From contig NMRB01000010.1 of assembly GCA_002633025.1 (NCBI GenBank), positions 154,229-218,228 of the forward strand: DNA of 64,000 bases, given 5' to 3'. The notes under the pieces were generated by a model that was not told where the DNA came from, ran no database searches, and was given only the letters and a program-made list of their open reading frames with translations. Position numbers and translations under genes: made by a program. Origin of the DNA: Notospermus geniculatus (taxonomy: Eukaryota; Nemertea; Pilidiophora; Heteronemertea; Lineidae). Shown here in pieces: positions 13,259-28,200 of the stretch (its first letter is position 1; each line of letters starts with the position of its first letter).

Positions 13259-16200
13259 GCAGATGGGAGGAATGTTTAGCTAACATGAAAAATCAGGCCA
13301 ATGATGGCACCTACCTTCTTCTAACATTCCGGCTGCAGCTATGACCAGTGCTGAAGAACGACCTAACTAATCCAGAAATCACAATAGGAGCGACACCAAC
13401 TCTTAACCTCAATTTTCACTCTACAGAAATTGATGAATGGTCTCAGATAGAAAAATCATGAAAGACATTAATGGCTGACCAGTGATGATTTAAGCCAATT
13501 CCCTCCGCCATCAGATGCAAAAAGGAAGTTCACACGTCATTAGGCCATGTGGGAAAATGAGCAGTCAATATTCATCCCTTGCCCAGCATTCCAAGATGCT
13601 AAGACAAGGATACTTTCCAACAACCCCCACATCTTTTTTCATATGACTCAGAGTCTATGCTTCACATAGCTGGTGAAGTATGTTGCTATTATTATCTGAA
13701 GCAGCCCCAGGCCTCCGGCATTGCACGCCTCTCCATTTCCTAACGGTCACTCTTCTCCATATAGTGTCCGAGCAATAAAAAGAATATAGCTCTAGGAGAA
13801 GTGTTAATGAGGGATACCAACCAGTTCAGTGCGACCAATGTCAGGAATGGGTCTACTTGACTCAATATTACGAAATTACATTATTGTTAGCGCATAGCAG
13901 AATAACGCAATCTTTTTTTCTGACCATCGCTCAAGCCCGTCAAGTGGATGGAGAGCTGGAGATCCGTGGCTATGTGACTACTTCTGGACTCCTTGTCCAC
14001 TGATGGCTGCAACTTCAGTGTTTTGTCCATTCTCCCATTACACACCATATCCATGTTTTGTGTACTGCTATGTGGAGTTAGGCTATGATCGAATTTTCTG
14101 TACTCAATATCATAATTTACAACATGCAAACATGTGCAAAGAAACAATCAATTTCCAAGGCTTCTGTAATTTCATTTGAGGCTGAACAAATCGAATGGAA
14201 TACCAACAAAGCCACATATATGTAAAACAATGAACTTAGATCTTCTATGATAGATGATCCTAGGAGTACTAGCTTTTTCTCAGTTTTCAGACTAACAAAG
14301 GGGAATAGTTGGACAGTGTTATTTATTGCGACTGTTAATCTTTTTATTGGTAAAAATGCAAAATACTTGAAAATTAAAGCATGTTGGGTGCTTTGATGAA
14401 CAGGAAGAGAAGTAATGCAAGTGTCACTTGATTGTCAATAATGCTGCTGTTCATGAGACTGATCAAACACCTTTGCATCAAGAATAATTAAAAAATCACC
14501 AGTGCACAAAGCGCTTTTGTCTGCTTTTGAACCATTCTATTGACCACTGGCTACTGCCATCATGAAGGACTCTCAAACACAAAATGAATTAACGATTTTT
14601 AACCAGAAGTCATCAGTCTGCTCATCCAGCCAAAAATCCTGAACAGGCACTAATGACTGTGTCCAGGAGCTGCAGTCAATTTTTCAACAAGGCGCAACCC
14701 AGGGATCTGTAACATGAGTCGATTGAACTGAATTAACTGACCAGTTTCTATAGTTCAGTATTGACAGGGGACGTCATTGATGGATCAATTACATCTCATT
14801 TGACGACTTCGACATCAATGGAGGGTGGATTTTCAGGATCAAACGTATTATTCATTTTTGAAAAATACCCTAAGTCCTTGGGACACTACCTATAGTACAC
14901 CAAAGAAGGATCCAGTTGATAATTTGAGTTCTTCTCATCAGGAAATAAAACGCCCATGTACTTTCAGTTGTAAACACTGATTGAACTACTTGTACGTATG
15001 ATTAAACAGTCACTATATTCGTTATGTGTAATATAGTTCAGTGGTTCCTAACCAGCAAACACTCTGCAACTTGAGTGGTTAGATTGACCGAGTGCATAGC
15101 AATAGTCAGATAATACTAGTATGTTTACTTTCTCTAACTGATGACAAAGACCAGTTCCAATAATATGACTATCACAAGTTTGTTTCAACACCTGTCAGGT
15201 TGACCAGAGAGGGTGTTGTGAAAGAAATGTTTGTCCCTTGCAATCATATTCAATTGCTCTTTCTGTTTACAGTCGCCCTGCCTTGACCACACCCATGTCC
15301 ACATCAGCCAAGCAGAAAAATTGATTATAAAAAATGTGTGATACTGTAATCAAATCTCTTATCATTGAACGAGTGCACTTTTGTTAAACCTTAGTCCAGT
15401 GGTTTAAAATGGACTGTCAATAGACTGCACACACCCATTTATATCAACAGATCAATATGTTAACCATATCAGACACGATCAATGCAGCTAGGGGAGAATT
15501 CTTGTGGTCATACATTTCTACAAAAGAATCAGAACTACGACCAAAGTCTGCAGACGAGCCACCACTCCCAAAGCAACATTAAACGAGATATAGGTTTAGA
15601 TGTCATCAATGGTGAGCCTGTCCCCCCCCCCATCCCATCCCTGCCAAGAAACTATGTATGGTGAACAATAGTTATGGATTCTGGGTGACACAAACTAAAG
15701 AACTAAGAGTTGACTGAAAACGCTAATAACAGACTACAATCTTTTTGAAATGAAGCAAATGATTTAATGAGTTACTTTTTTTCTTGTACCTATTACAGTA
15801 AACCTTAACAATTGCACAAAGAAATTGAGAAAAAACTCCCTGCCCTGCAGCCATGACAAAACCAGACCACTCACAGACCAAGGGAACTATGCGGCTAGTA
15901 TTGATTGGTGACTTGCCGTGGTGGCCATTCACACAGAACACTGATAGCTTAGAGCAATCGTGACACCAGATCACTGACCTGTCAATATGGCAGATTAAAC
16001 GAAGAAACACAAGAATTCAGACTACACACTGACCACAGATCTTCCAATAAACTTTCCTTATAGTTAAACCTCATCGATGGTTTTCCTTAGTTTGGGGTTC
16101 CTATAGGGGAGACAACTGGTATTAGATGCTTTGTTTTTTAACTGACTTGTTTGCTTACATGTATTGTTTTTTTGTGTGTGTAAACAAGTTTCAAGTTGTG

Positions 16201-19200
16201 TCCAACTGTGCATTTGAAGTTGTTGCCTTGAAGTTCTCGTCTTGCATCTGCCGAGTATCAAGAAAGAAAGATCTAAGAATGATCAAAGGGATTCACAAAA
16301 GGCAACAAAGGAATCAATTGGACCCCATTTCTTTGACGGTGGGAACAGATGACTGAAGCATAAACTGGTGTAATATCAGTGACTGGGCATGAAATATCAC
16401 ATTCAGAACAGAGATTCAAGGAAGCCGCCAACGCCATAAACATTGTACTGCTTTACAGATAGAGAAATCCAATATATTCATATATTTGACCAAAAATAAG
16501 AATACAAATGGTTTTAGAGCTGAACAATGTTACAATGACATGAAGGAAGTATTGGGGTGTTATGTAATGAGGAAAACCAAAAATTGATAAAAACGTCGGC
16601 ATGCAATGTTGTTAATGAAATATGCCCACCCTCTGTCACATTGGAACGAATGAGGGGAGATACTAGACTACATATTGGAAGCTGGTGCTGCATTGTGTAA
16701 TAGGTACATTAAATTAATATGGATTGACTCACAACTCCCACATGAAAATAGGCCTAGGCCTAAAACATATAGCCCCCGCAAATGCATGCTAGATGCCACC
16801 CAATGCTAAAGAATCAACAGAACTGCAGGTTGAACAGTTAAAAAAAGAGTTTTTTTACATCACACACATGTATTCTAACTCTTGGGGTGAATTGTAATCT
16901 AAAACTCCATTGGTCATGCTGGCTTAACTATTGATTTCTCAGACTGGGTTTGATTTCACCCTCTGCCCAATACACATACGTTTGAATCCTATTTCAGTCT
17001 GTCGGTTTCACCTGACCATACGTGTATCTACTGTAGTCATGACATTTTGTGTATACAGACACTATCACAAGAGCAAATCCAATTTAAATAGAATGGACCA
17101 TACTGGTCTAAGTATTGATTTTAGGATAAAATCTCCATTTTTGCACTGATTTCAATGTACGGGCACGCCACCTCGTACAGACGTGCACTGATCCCACCAG
17201 AGCACCTCTGGTCAATTTAAGTAAAGTGAACCTGGTTGGACAAACTATTGATTTTTGGATAAAATGTCGTTTGTGGCCGTAGCTGGTTAGGGCATTTTGT
17301 ATTGATTTTGCTTCAGTATCAGCTACCTGAGATAGTCTGGCCAGTGTTTGTCATGGTCGTCCATTGATGGCATACCTGTCATTCAGCTCATTAAATGAAT
17401 GACTTGTCATCTAAGGCAATGTCTACTACAGAGACAGTTTGTCAATTGAAATTTAACTTGCATCATGCTGATACATAACGTCATCCATCATGGCGATGCA
17501 CTGATGAGCAAGTAAGTATATCATAGAAATTTATCTAATAACCTCGAGATTAAAAAAATATTGCAAGCATGGAAGGGTTTTATGTAATGACTTGCTTTAT
17601 GACTGAGAGCTAAATGCAAATGAGAAAAAAAATATAAGGAAAGTGATTGTCCTACCTCACATGCTCCCCGTGTTAGGTTACCAGAGATCACAGAAGAATG
17701 TAATCACGTTTGGATCCTTACTCTTCCAGTCCAACTGAGTTACTGCTCGTGAGACCCTGGGGTCCTGAGACCCTTACCCGCAGATAATGTCTGCAGATTC
17801 CCGATTGTTACCTCACAATCAGAAATAACAATGAATATTGTGAAATGACTGGCCTGTCATCTTGGGAGCTTGTTTAATACAGATATTCCACTGTCCGGCA
17901 TGATATGGTTATTGACATCAAAATACGCTGAAAGCAGTGATGCGGCGTATCAAATGGAATTTGTTGTGTCGGCTAAACTGTTGACCTTTTTGCCTCTCCA
18001 ACCGCTAGCATCCAAAAGACAAGGGATGAAAGCATGAGAACCTCGTCATTTGACAGGTTGAATCGTCAAATCTGAGTATTGTTCCAATGAAGGGTCTTGA
18101 AGTTCACGATGTTGGAATTTATCAATGTTACATTGTGCTTTTACAAATCTGTTCCATTTCATCTATTGTTTGAAGATACAATCTCTACACCTGTATGCTA
18201 CATCTCAACTTAATAGCAGGTCGCTCGCTCCACCTTCACCAAAGTCCTATCTGTGGAATCTTGATGCATCTTTATGACCAAAAGATAATGAGGCGAGTTT
18301 TTAAGTTGCTTTTGAAACATGTGAATGGTTTCCTTACATCTCAATTTAATGACAGTCTGAATGTTGATCTTTTGAACTGTAGGATATTTAGTCAGTTTTA
18401 TTCCTTATGATGACAAAGATGAAATGGTGCATTCCGAAGCATCTGAATAATGAAGACACAATATTGACGTATCTTGCGGTTATCTTACAAATAGGGTGAT
18501 GTTCAATGTTGGATGCAACAGATAGGCGTAATGACCTAGATTTTCTTGATTTTCTAATGCACTGGACGTTCGATGGTGAAACATGTAAATCCCACAAATG
18601 AACGTTTCTTGACTCTGTCCCACAGGATCTTAAATATTTATCTAAACCCTCAGGGACTTCCCTTCACTTACAAAAAGTGTGTTGGTTACCTTCCGTAAAG
18701 GTTGCAATGAGTTATACTGCCCCCTTTTTAAATGACATGCTCGTGAAATCCTTCAGAATTTTTTGCCAACAGCTCTACCCCCTCCCCCGAAAAAAACACT
18801 ATGAAAAAATGCCAACTTCTTTCCGCCACCCATTGGTGAGACTTGACGACCCAATCAGCGACAAAAAGGTAGCAATATTCTGTAACCATAGATCAAAATA
18901 ACATCAGCAAGAGAACCTGAACAAAAAAGCCATCATGGCCATTAATGCTTTTTCAGTGCAGCTTGCACCTGGAGTCTTCAGATATGCAGGAGTCGTAGTT
19001 GCGCTAATCATCAAAATCACTTGAAATGTCCAAGCGTTTTACGCTCACAAAATATGGTCGAGTGGTTCAATTTCCGTACCGTACGCAATGCATCGTCTGC
19101 AACAATGATGCTCCATCATAAACGGATGACTACCATTATTGACTGTATAATGTCCATCGCTGTCGATGCACGCAGCATGCCTGGTCAATCGGACTACACC

Positions 19201-22200
19201 AAAGATACTGGCCGCTAGAGTCCCACGAGAGTGGTCAATATGTATTAGATGAGTCTGTCAGTTATGATACAAAATAATTAGAAAGCTATTGGTTATGCAT
19301 CTGTTAACTGATAACATTTTTCTTAGAGATCAAGAAAGGTTACATGTTTGATTGACAGGGTTGGTCAAAGGCAAGGAATTGCTATAGAAAAGGTTGCTCT
19401 AATGAAGAAAGTAAATGTCTTTGTGGTTTGTATGAGAAGAGTTCTGTGGCCATAATGTTACAATGGGATGGTGTGTATGGAGAGTGTACGTAGATTGATT
19501 GCATCTGACAATGCACAGTGTGGTTGGACTGCAAAAGGACATGTACAGGTAACTAGGATTTGTTGCAGAAACTGAAGCTGCCCATCAAGATTAGAGCAAA
19601 TGCTTTACAGTACATTGTACAGTAATGAAACATACCCCGACTTGCTTCTAGAATGACTTGGTTAACATGGTTAAGCGCCTTTTCAGCAGTAGGCTGGACA
19701 TGTTAACAGCTCCAGTGATAAATAGCCTGAGTTGTTTGTTGGACAAAAATATGAAGGACCACCTGTAACAATCATTGATTCATCCCCAACTCGCAATTTC
19801 CATCAGCAATACTAAAAAACAATCTAGTTAATGATGCATCACCTAAAATTTCAATACCACTCCAATGATAACAGTCTGGCTAGCTGACCAGACTTAAATT
19901 GTTTACCCAATACCTTGACAACATGTATGACCTCGCAGAGAAAAATCCATGGTATTATTCTCTAACGACATGACCACTCAGGCTTGGGGCGTTCAGGAGC
20001 AGACTAATCCATCTAGTCTTTTAGAGAACTTCCATGTTGGGTTGACTGCAAGTAAGCTAATGTGAAACCTACATACAGCACTCTCTCTCACTTGGTTTTA
20101 TTCTGGCACTGGCTGCTGGTCACCTTTAATCAAATTGAATGGCATGGCTGAGCACAGATGGAAAAAATATAACAATTCTCGGGAAACCTAATGGGTTTCA
20201 CGAACATGATATAACAATTGGAAGGAAGAAAGGTCCACTGAGTAAAAAATTGACATTATTGGAATTGTACACTGGGTTTCTGACCTGAACTGTGTTAAAG
20301 AAAATTAACAACAGTCTCCAGGGATGGAAATGGCCAGAAATTGTCCAGGGTTGCAAGGACAGATTTTTTGTGTGTATGAAATGCATTTGAAGAATGAATT
20401 ATGTTTTTGTGGACATAAAAGACGCCAGTCTGGTCCATTTGATATGTGATCCATTAATACATTGCCACGGTTTAGGTTTCTTTTTGACTTGTTCAAAAGA
20501 CCATTGTGTGATGCCCAAAGTTAAAATGTATTAGAAAGGGATGATGTTCGAGGGCAAAGCAATGTATGGATCGTAGAAACAGTCTCCAGGCAGTTGGTTT
20601 TAGATGGAACAACCTCTGGTAATCGGTTCTGTTTTCATAAGGTTGTAGGTTACCAGTTACAGGAGGCTATACCATGCAGAAAATTTCATTCTGCATGACG
20701 TAAGTTAGGCGGAACGTACATTTCAGGCTCCGTATAGAGTGTGCATTGAACAGAACTTTTATTTTTCCATTTTCATTACATGCTAAGAGAGCATGTGCCC
20801 TGTTGACGTTTGCATGACAATTGAAATGGTATATGGAAAATATCAGATTCCAATGAGAGAGAACTGACATTTAGAAATGATGCAAGAGGAACAATGCAGA
20901 TTTTTGTTTGTTACACTTGCAACCAGTTTCCTTAGTTGGATGAGTAGTGTCCTGTGAAGATCACACTATGTACAGCGTTCAACATGGGACGTGCTCCAGA
21001 AAGCCACTAGGTTTGTTAGATGGGCACTTTTGAATGATGCCACTAACACCTATTGTGTCCCCCAACATTCAGTTAGCGAAGGATACTTGCACAGGATAGC
21101 AATCAAACCTTGTAAAGAATCGCAGAATCACCAATAAATGGTCACAGCAATGCTTGCTGATTTCCAATGCTTGCTGCAGCATGAAAGGTCAGAATACTGA
21201 AATCACAGAAGCAAGAAAAAATCGCTTGCCATTATCATGTCTTGAGCTTCGAGTAAGAACTGGACGCACCACATCCTGCACTGCTCCTGGCATGTCCAAA
21301 CCACCTGCGAGCTGATATTTCAATAATCTGAGCATTGTCTTATGACATGGTCATGTCCCTCTGAGACTGTTAATGCAGTACATTACCTGACGAAAGCAAT
21401 TGTTGTGTCGTACGTCGATCGCGAAAAAAAATTAGCCATGTCTTAGGTTCTCAGAATGGGCAAGAGTAATATGCACAAAAGTGTGGAATGCATTTTGACT
21501 TTGATTGATTGAAGCATTTGTTTGGTATTAATATGTTCAGGATATTACCAGTCGATCTCCATCTCTCTGCTTCACTGCAATGGAAATGCCATATGACCAT
21601 CACATGCCAAATGGGTGGAGAGGTGACATACAAAGTACATGTATAGGCATCAACAAACCACAGCGATGACCAATGGTTGATAATGACACAGCCTTCTCCA
21701 TTTTGTGTATTTATGCATTAAGATGTAAAACCAGGGCCAAATACTTGATCTTTTATCGTCGTTTGGGCCGTAGCAAACCTCGTCCACAGGTGAATTGATT
21801 GGGAATGGAAGGACCCAATTTCTGGGTTGCTAAGTGGTGAAAGGGATGTGCTCTGTCATGTCATGAGGGTCACATCACTTTGTATCACGCTCATATTGAA
21901 TTTTTGAATTGAGGGATAGAAATTGTGTATTTTTGAATTGAGGGATAGAAATTGTGTATTGAAATGATTAAATCTGGACTTGATGAACAAAACATCTCCC
22001 AATTCGTCTTTGGGGATGACAAATGAAAATCACCATCAACAAACCAATATGAGGTTTCGATTAAATTAAAATCAAAATGTGGAGACAAATTATCATACTT
22101 GCGTTTTTAGAAAGAAACTTGTTTTAGAGCACTGAGTTGCACACAAGGGAATAACACACATAGTTCATTTGTTTAAGAGATTTGTGATTGTATTGAATGG

Positions 22201-25200
22201 GCGGTAAAAACCTAATGAAAACTCCAATGTTTTTGATTGTTGAATAATATAGTTTTTGTGATAATGAAAAATTGCTTTTCCACACCAATTCTTTCAATCC
22301 CTGGGGAAATTTCACTTGATGATGAGAGGTATTTACAATGTTTCTTATACTGTATAGGTTTTGTAATGTTGCTATTTTAATACATTCTTTGACGAATTCT
22401 GCATCCAATTCAATTCATATGCTTTCATCTCCAAGATCATGATGAACATGGAACTATGTGTCTTGGATGTATCAATCCGTTCAGACAGTGTAGTGACCTT
22501 ATCCAACACCCGAGGGCAATTGTGGATTAAATCAAAAATGCAAAATACACACCAGACGGCAAGAGGCATGCCTTGGAGTGTTCATCACTCTATCCGCTTG
22601 GATAAACCAAGACCAATGGGCAATTTCATGGGTTGAAAATTTGGCCCATGGCATTGGAGTGTGTTGGTATCGTTGAAATGTATATAGAGGGTAACCATTT
22701 GCTCAGGGCAAAACGGAAGGTTCACCACTACAGCATGTGCACTTAGTAACCAGGCGTTTCGGGTGCTTGCTCAAAGAGAGCATGTTTGTTGACTAATGCT
22801 AGTATTACTAGCCATACTAACTTGGGGTGAAAAAATATAAGGAGGCTGTTTGCATTAGACATGTAAACAAAATGGATAGAGTAGAAAAGAAACTTTCATG
22901 ATCATAGTGATGTTTTTTTAAAAGTGGAGCAACATTTTTTGTCTTTCCAAATCCCATATAGGTTTTCTTTTAGAAGACAGGGAGAGCGATGATTGCACTT
23001 CTGGTTGAGGTTTGCTATTGACCAATATAACATTTCTTAGTAGTGATAGTTTGTGGTGCAGCAATGGTTAAGGAACTGCAGCTCTTGATCGAGGCTGAAA
23101 AGGAAAAACCAACTGCTGAAAGAAATACAATATTCCAATAACTTGAAAGTGGTGAAGCTGAGAAATAGCCTAACCTGATGGGGTGAGGCTGCGGAGGCTG
23201 GGGGTTAATGGACAGTAATGCACCTATGGGTAGGCTGAAGCCATGGTTTAAGCAAGCTATCCAGGTAGATAGTCTGGCTGGTGATGTTTTGTCTGAAACC
23301 TGACCTAATCAGCATTCTTTCTAAGCAAGGCTTCTCACCTGACTTGATGGGTAACAGGGCACTAGTTGCTTTTTTATAATCTTTTAGCCAACTGATTGTT
23401 CACCTGTGCAGAGTAGCTTGATTGTGATCACCCTGTATGCAAACATATAGGAATATGACCAGAGCAAGGTATGCTAAACAGTTGAAACCTAGTTATTTTT
23501 TAAATGTTTGTTGGTTTGCACCGATGACGTACCTGAGCATGGGCACTACACCAAGCTCAACTGTAACCTAACTAAGTATGTACGCATATCAGTGAACCAG
23601 TCTATGTATTTTTGACCTGCTAGACATCTCTGTTTACAAAGGTATAAATAGATATTCAAAAGAGGTGATACCAGCGGGAAAATTAGCGCGATGGGAGAAT
23701 TTGAAATCACTGCCAATAGAATGCAGCAACTTCATACATATCACAAGATATGATAGATACTGCCTTTACGAACAGCACATCAGCTTTAAATGCTTTCATA
23801 TAGCAATTTGCCAAATAAGTGTAAATATTCCAGTTTGTCTGAATTTACCTTGTCTTGCAATGCTATCAACAATACTAGGTGTTCTGACGTGACATCTAAC
23901 TGATATTATCATACGGCTGGACCTGATTCATCCAGTCAACCACGGTAATGTCAACTCCTTATGTCATAACTGAGACCCTTGACTGATTACATCAGTAGTG
24001 CATGTCCAGCAGACTGCTGCCCCGGGGCTATTAGCCCCAACAATAGGAGAGCAAATAAGTTGACAGATATCTTGAAGCTGACCACCGCTTATCGCATTAT
24101 GTGGCAACACTCCTACCACTTATGAATGGTCAACGATGACCACTGGCTATTGAAAGCCACCTAATGACCACACCTTATCCAAATGAAACACGATAATGGC
24201 CGTGTGATGACAATCTGTTTCTGGTCATTTACCCTCTTCAAAGGATTGATTGAAGATGGTGTCACCAAGACAAACATCGGCTAGTGATAATGTGGACATG
24301 CTTGAGTGGTGCTTGACACACCATTGGCATGCCTAATGGATGGAAATGTTGTGAGGAGACTGAGTGACCGGACGTTTTAAGTGGACAGAGAGGGCAGAGA
24401 ACAGCACGGGCCGAATGTTGTCCATGTGCATCGTTCGATGTATCAAGACACAGGGTATGTACCAATATATACACGATATGGCATTGGTTGGTTTCCATAT
24501 TCAAAATGACACAGCACAGCCCTCAAAATCAAAATCTTTTTCATACAAGGCAGTGATTGGGACCTGACCATTGCCAATTGAATCAACGTGTGTGGACAAA
24601 TTAAATTATCCATAAATGAAGTGTGGGTACAGTATTCTGATGTGAGCTTACTGGACATTGGCAGCAGCTCGGCTCATTTGGCTTGGCTGATTAGATTGGT
24701 GGACGTCTTCTTCAGCCAAGGTCACGGATGGCTTGAGCAAGATTAATACTGAATCTTATTAGGCCTGCTGGCAGTGCTCAAACTACTGGGGAATGCTAAT
24801 TATCTGTACATGACCAGCACATCATAATCGATGTCGATGTCATGCCATGAAGAATTATCTTGACAGATACTGTTGTATATCACAAAATTAAAATAATCTT
24901 TGAATTCAGTGAAGATAAATAAAAAAGTTGGCTTCCCTATGTAATTCCATAACCATTAAAATTTTGCGAATAAAGGTATTTTGTGGATGCAGCAAATCTG
25001 GTACTTAACCAGCCCCAGTCTTTCAGAGTGACACTCATTTCAGCATAAGTGTACTCATGAACTGTGCTCTGCTGTTGAGAAACTACACTCACCTTGTTTG
25101 AGGTGGAGTTTTGCCTTAGCTAGGGATAGCGGTCATGGTAACCTGAGCCATAAAGACAGATAGCCATGACTGCAAAGAAGATCTAGCCAAGACAAAGCCG

Positions 25201-28200
25201 CAGGTAAAAAAACATTATCAGAAACACATGTTGGATGGTCTTTTGTGAATGGAAAATTTCAGATGACAGGAAAAAAGTTGACAAAGGTGTGGTGTGGCTG
25301 ATCAGCATCGCAGCTGTTGTCTGGCTACAGTCAATTACCGGCTGACCAGGAGGAAGGGAGCTGATTCTTAACAGTGATGGTGCTTGGAAACAAACGTAAA
25401 ATGCAAAATCTAATTAATAGAAGATGGCTCTTCTCTGTTTTTGTGGAAGGGGACTGTTCGGTTACGTTTGAAAGGAAGATTTGTTTAAAATTGATTTGTT
25501 AACTCACCTATCAACGGCAAGAAATCAGCAACATGAAAAGAGAAAAAGCAAGGGAGTTGATTAGATATGATGAACTGAAAGTATACGTGATTCTGTCCTT
25601 GAAGAAGATGGAAAATGAAATCTTGTGTCACTAAATAAACGAGTCAAAATGACTCCATAAATGAAGATGTGATAAAGGGCAGAACGGAAGGGTCAATCTT
25701 GTGACTGGTTCCATTACATTGGGATAACCAGTGCATCCAGTGTAGTACATGTATCTATACAAGGTCAGTGAATTACAGAGATACCTGTCCTTTGGTAGCC
25801 AATGATGGGTTTGTTCTGAAACCGTCTTAGATGAGTGTTTGTAAATATTTATAAAACTGGAAGCTTTCAGTTCAGTTTCCTGGCTTCAGCCAAGGACATG
25901 ATCAGGTCAGACGCAGCGGCTGACTGGGCCGGAAATGGCTGCTGTGTAAAAACACATACCTTCAAGTTGCATGATAAATCAACCTAGGTAATGACCAGTC
26001 TCACTTTTTTACAAGATCTAGAGTTGAATCATTACCTATCTTCAATGTATGCCACTTGGGCTGAGGCATGGAAAGCATAACCTGGTTCTTGAAAAAATGT
26101 ATTTGGTATGCGTAGGTCTAACAGTGATACAGAACATGAACTAGGTTGTTTTTTTATTCAGAAGTCATGGCTTTAGGGTGATTGCTTCTTGAGAGTACAG
26201 CGCTGTGTTGGCCGTGGGGTGCTTCTTCTGAGGTGAACTAAAAATATGTACGCATATTATGGCCAGAAAAATTGGATTTCACAAGTTATTCCGAACAACA
26301 AGAGGCCTTGCAATCAGCTAAAGTGCTAACATTTCTCTGTTTAACACTATCATCAATAGCCTTTGAAAGAGATGGCTGTTGAATGAAATATCTTAACAAA
26401 GATCATCAAATCTCCCAGACCTAATGTTCAAAAATAATCTAAGGTGGCGCAATGCACCATGTTGTGTCCTCAACGGGTCAACGTAGTTTTGGATATGTTG
26501 AATACATGTATAGTCAATAATGAAGTGACACCAATAGCCACAGACCATTATAATGCAAGTTTGGTTCTAAGGTCAGACACGTCTCTCACATGTCCATCAA
26601 TGCCTAACATAGATCTATCCTTGAAGCTACGTGGACAGCTTTCTTCAGTGGTGAAATAAATGAAGGTCTAAATTAAATTTTTCGCCTCCTTTAATAATGT
26701 GGCCTGAGAGCACCAGCCCCCCTCAAAAGAATTCAACCACTTCAAAAAGGACATTATTAGGTTCTGAAATTGGAAAATTATTAAATGTGATGGACCGACA
26801 CTCTTCTAATGTTATTTCCTATCTACTCTGACCTTAGGTCATTGTCATTCCACATTAATAACTAAGAAAAAAGACAAATTCTTAATGTAATCTATTTCAT
26901 GGAGAGTCAAAACGGACATGTTTTGTTGAATATGCTACAGTTGGAGTTGTGTAATTTATTGATAACTAACCATTACATTAATGATTAGAATGTGAGAGTA
27001 ACTGCGATGTACAATAGAAACTAAACCCACTGCTGATATTCAGCTACATGTACGCCTTACCAAGTGTGTCAGAACCTTTATGAATGGATGAATTTGTAGA
27101 TGTCCAATCAATGTCCAAAGGAGTGCAACTGACAAGGTTCAGCTCAGTTTTTCTATATAAGTCATTTCAATACGGTAGAGCCGATAGATTAACTTTAGAA
27201 CGGGACATGCATACAGAGTATGAATTATTCAGTTTGAACAAATTGATCAGCCATTCTGTATGTCCAGCCAATTTAAACGTGGGGAATAAAAGTGCAAACT
27301 CTGTTGATTTCATCTCATGCCTGTCACTGTTTTGTTTCATTGAATGATTTTTTAAAACTAATGACTGCATGGTCAACGGAAGCATGGGCACACCCATGGA
27401 AATGGGACAGAGCTTATCAATCATCGGCCTGAGCGGTGTTGTATATTCGTTACTATAATTTACTGCCCTCTGACGTTCACAATCCGGTTCATAGAATATT
27501 GAATATTTTGAAACATTTCCAATTAGATGCATAGTGAGAAAAACTCATACTGAAAATCAAGAATTGGGCTCTTCATTTTTTATTATCTAATTTGATGTTC
27601 CGTAGCCAGTAAATGCAATGTGAAACGACATGCTCATGACCAAAGAATTGCATATATAGGTAATTTGTATGCATCACCACTTGCTTCGGTTCATAGTCAA
27701 CTTTGGCGGCCATTATGACCAAACAGTAATGCCATGGGTGAGAGTACAAATATACAGTGTGATCTACCCATGGACAGGCCATTTCTATTCTAGCCATACA
27801 TATAATATCTCTGAGCTATTATAATGCCATAAACGGCACAGACACTAGGGGATGACCTACTACAATTGGAGGCCAGACTATTTCAAACAGTTATGAAAAG
27901 ACATCAAATCGTTTGCCAAGAAAAAAAGTCCACTATTCAGAGCCATGGTTTCCCACAACACAACTCCTCAACATAATGGAGGGGTCACTGGGACCAGCTC
28001 TAAAGGTCACTGGTAACCACCGACCTTAAATACTCTATTCAATGTTGGCGTTAGGAAAATCAGGCCATATCAATCTTGTACTGTGCAGGTGGCCATGTTG
28101 GGAATGGTCAACTTTTTTCATGATATTTTTAGGACACCACATATTCATAGGTCTCAGGACAATAAACCTAGGCCTGGGCAGGTTTAAGCTTTTGGTCATT

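Noticed and set aside
12777-13344. Open frames on both strands sharing the peptide DDIEPGYISVIPRTTLT
   Set aside because: They are produced by the inverted arms of the foldback element at 12828-13250.
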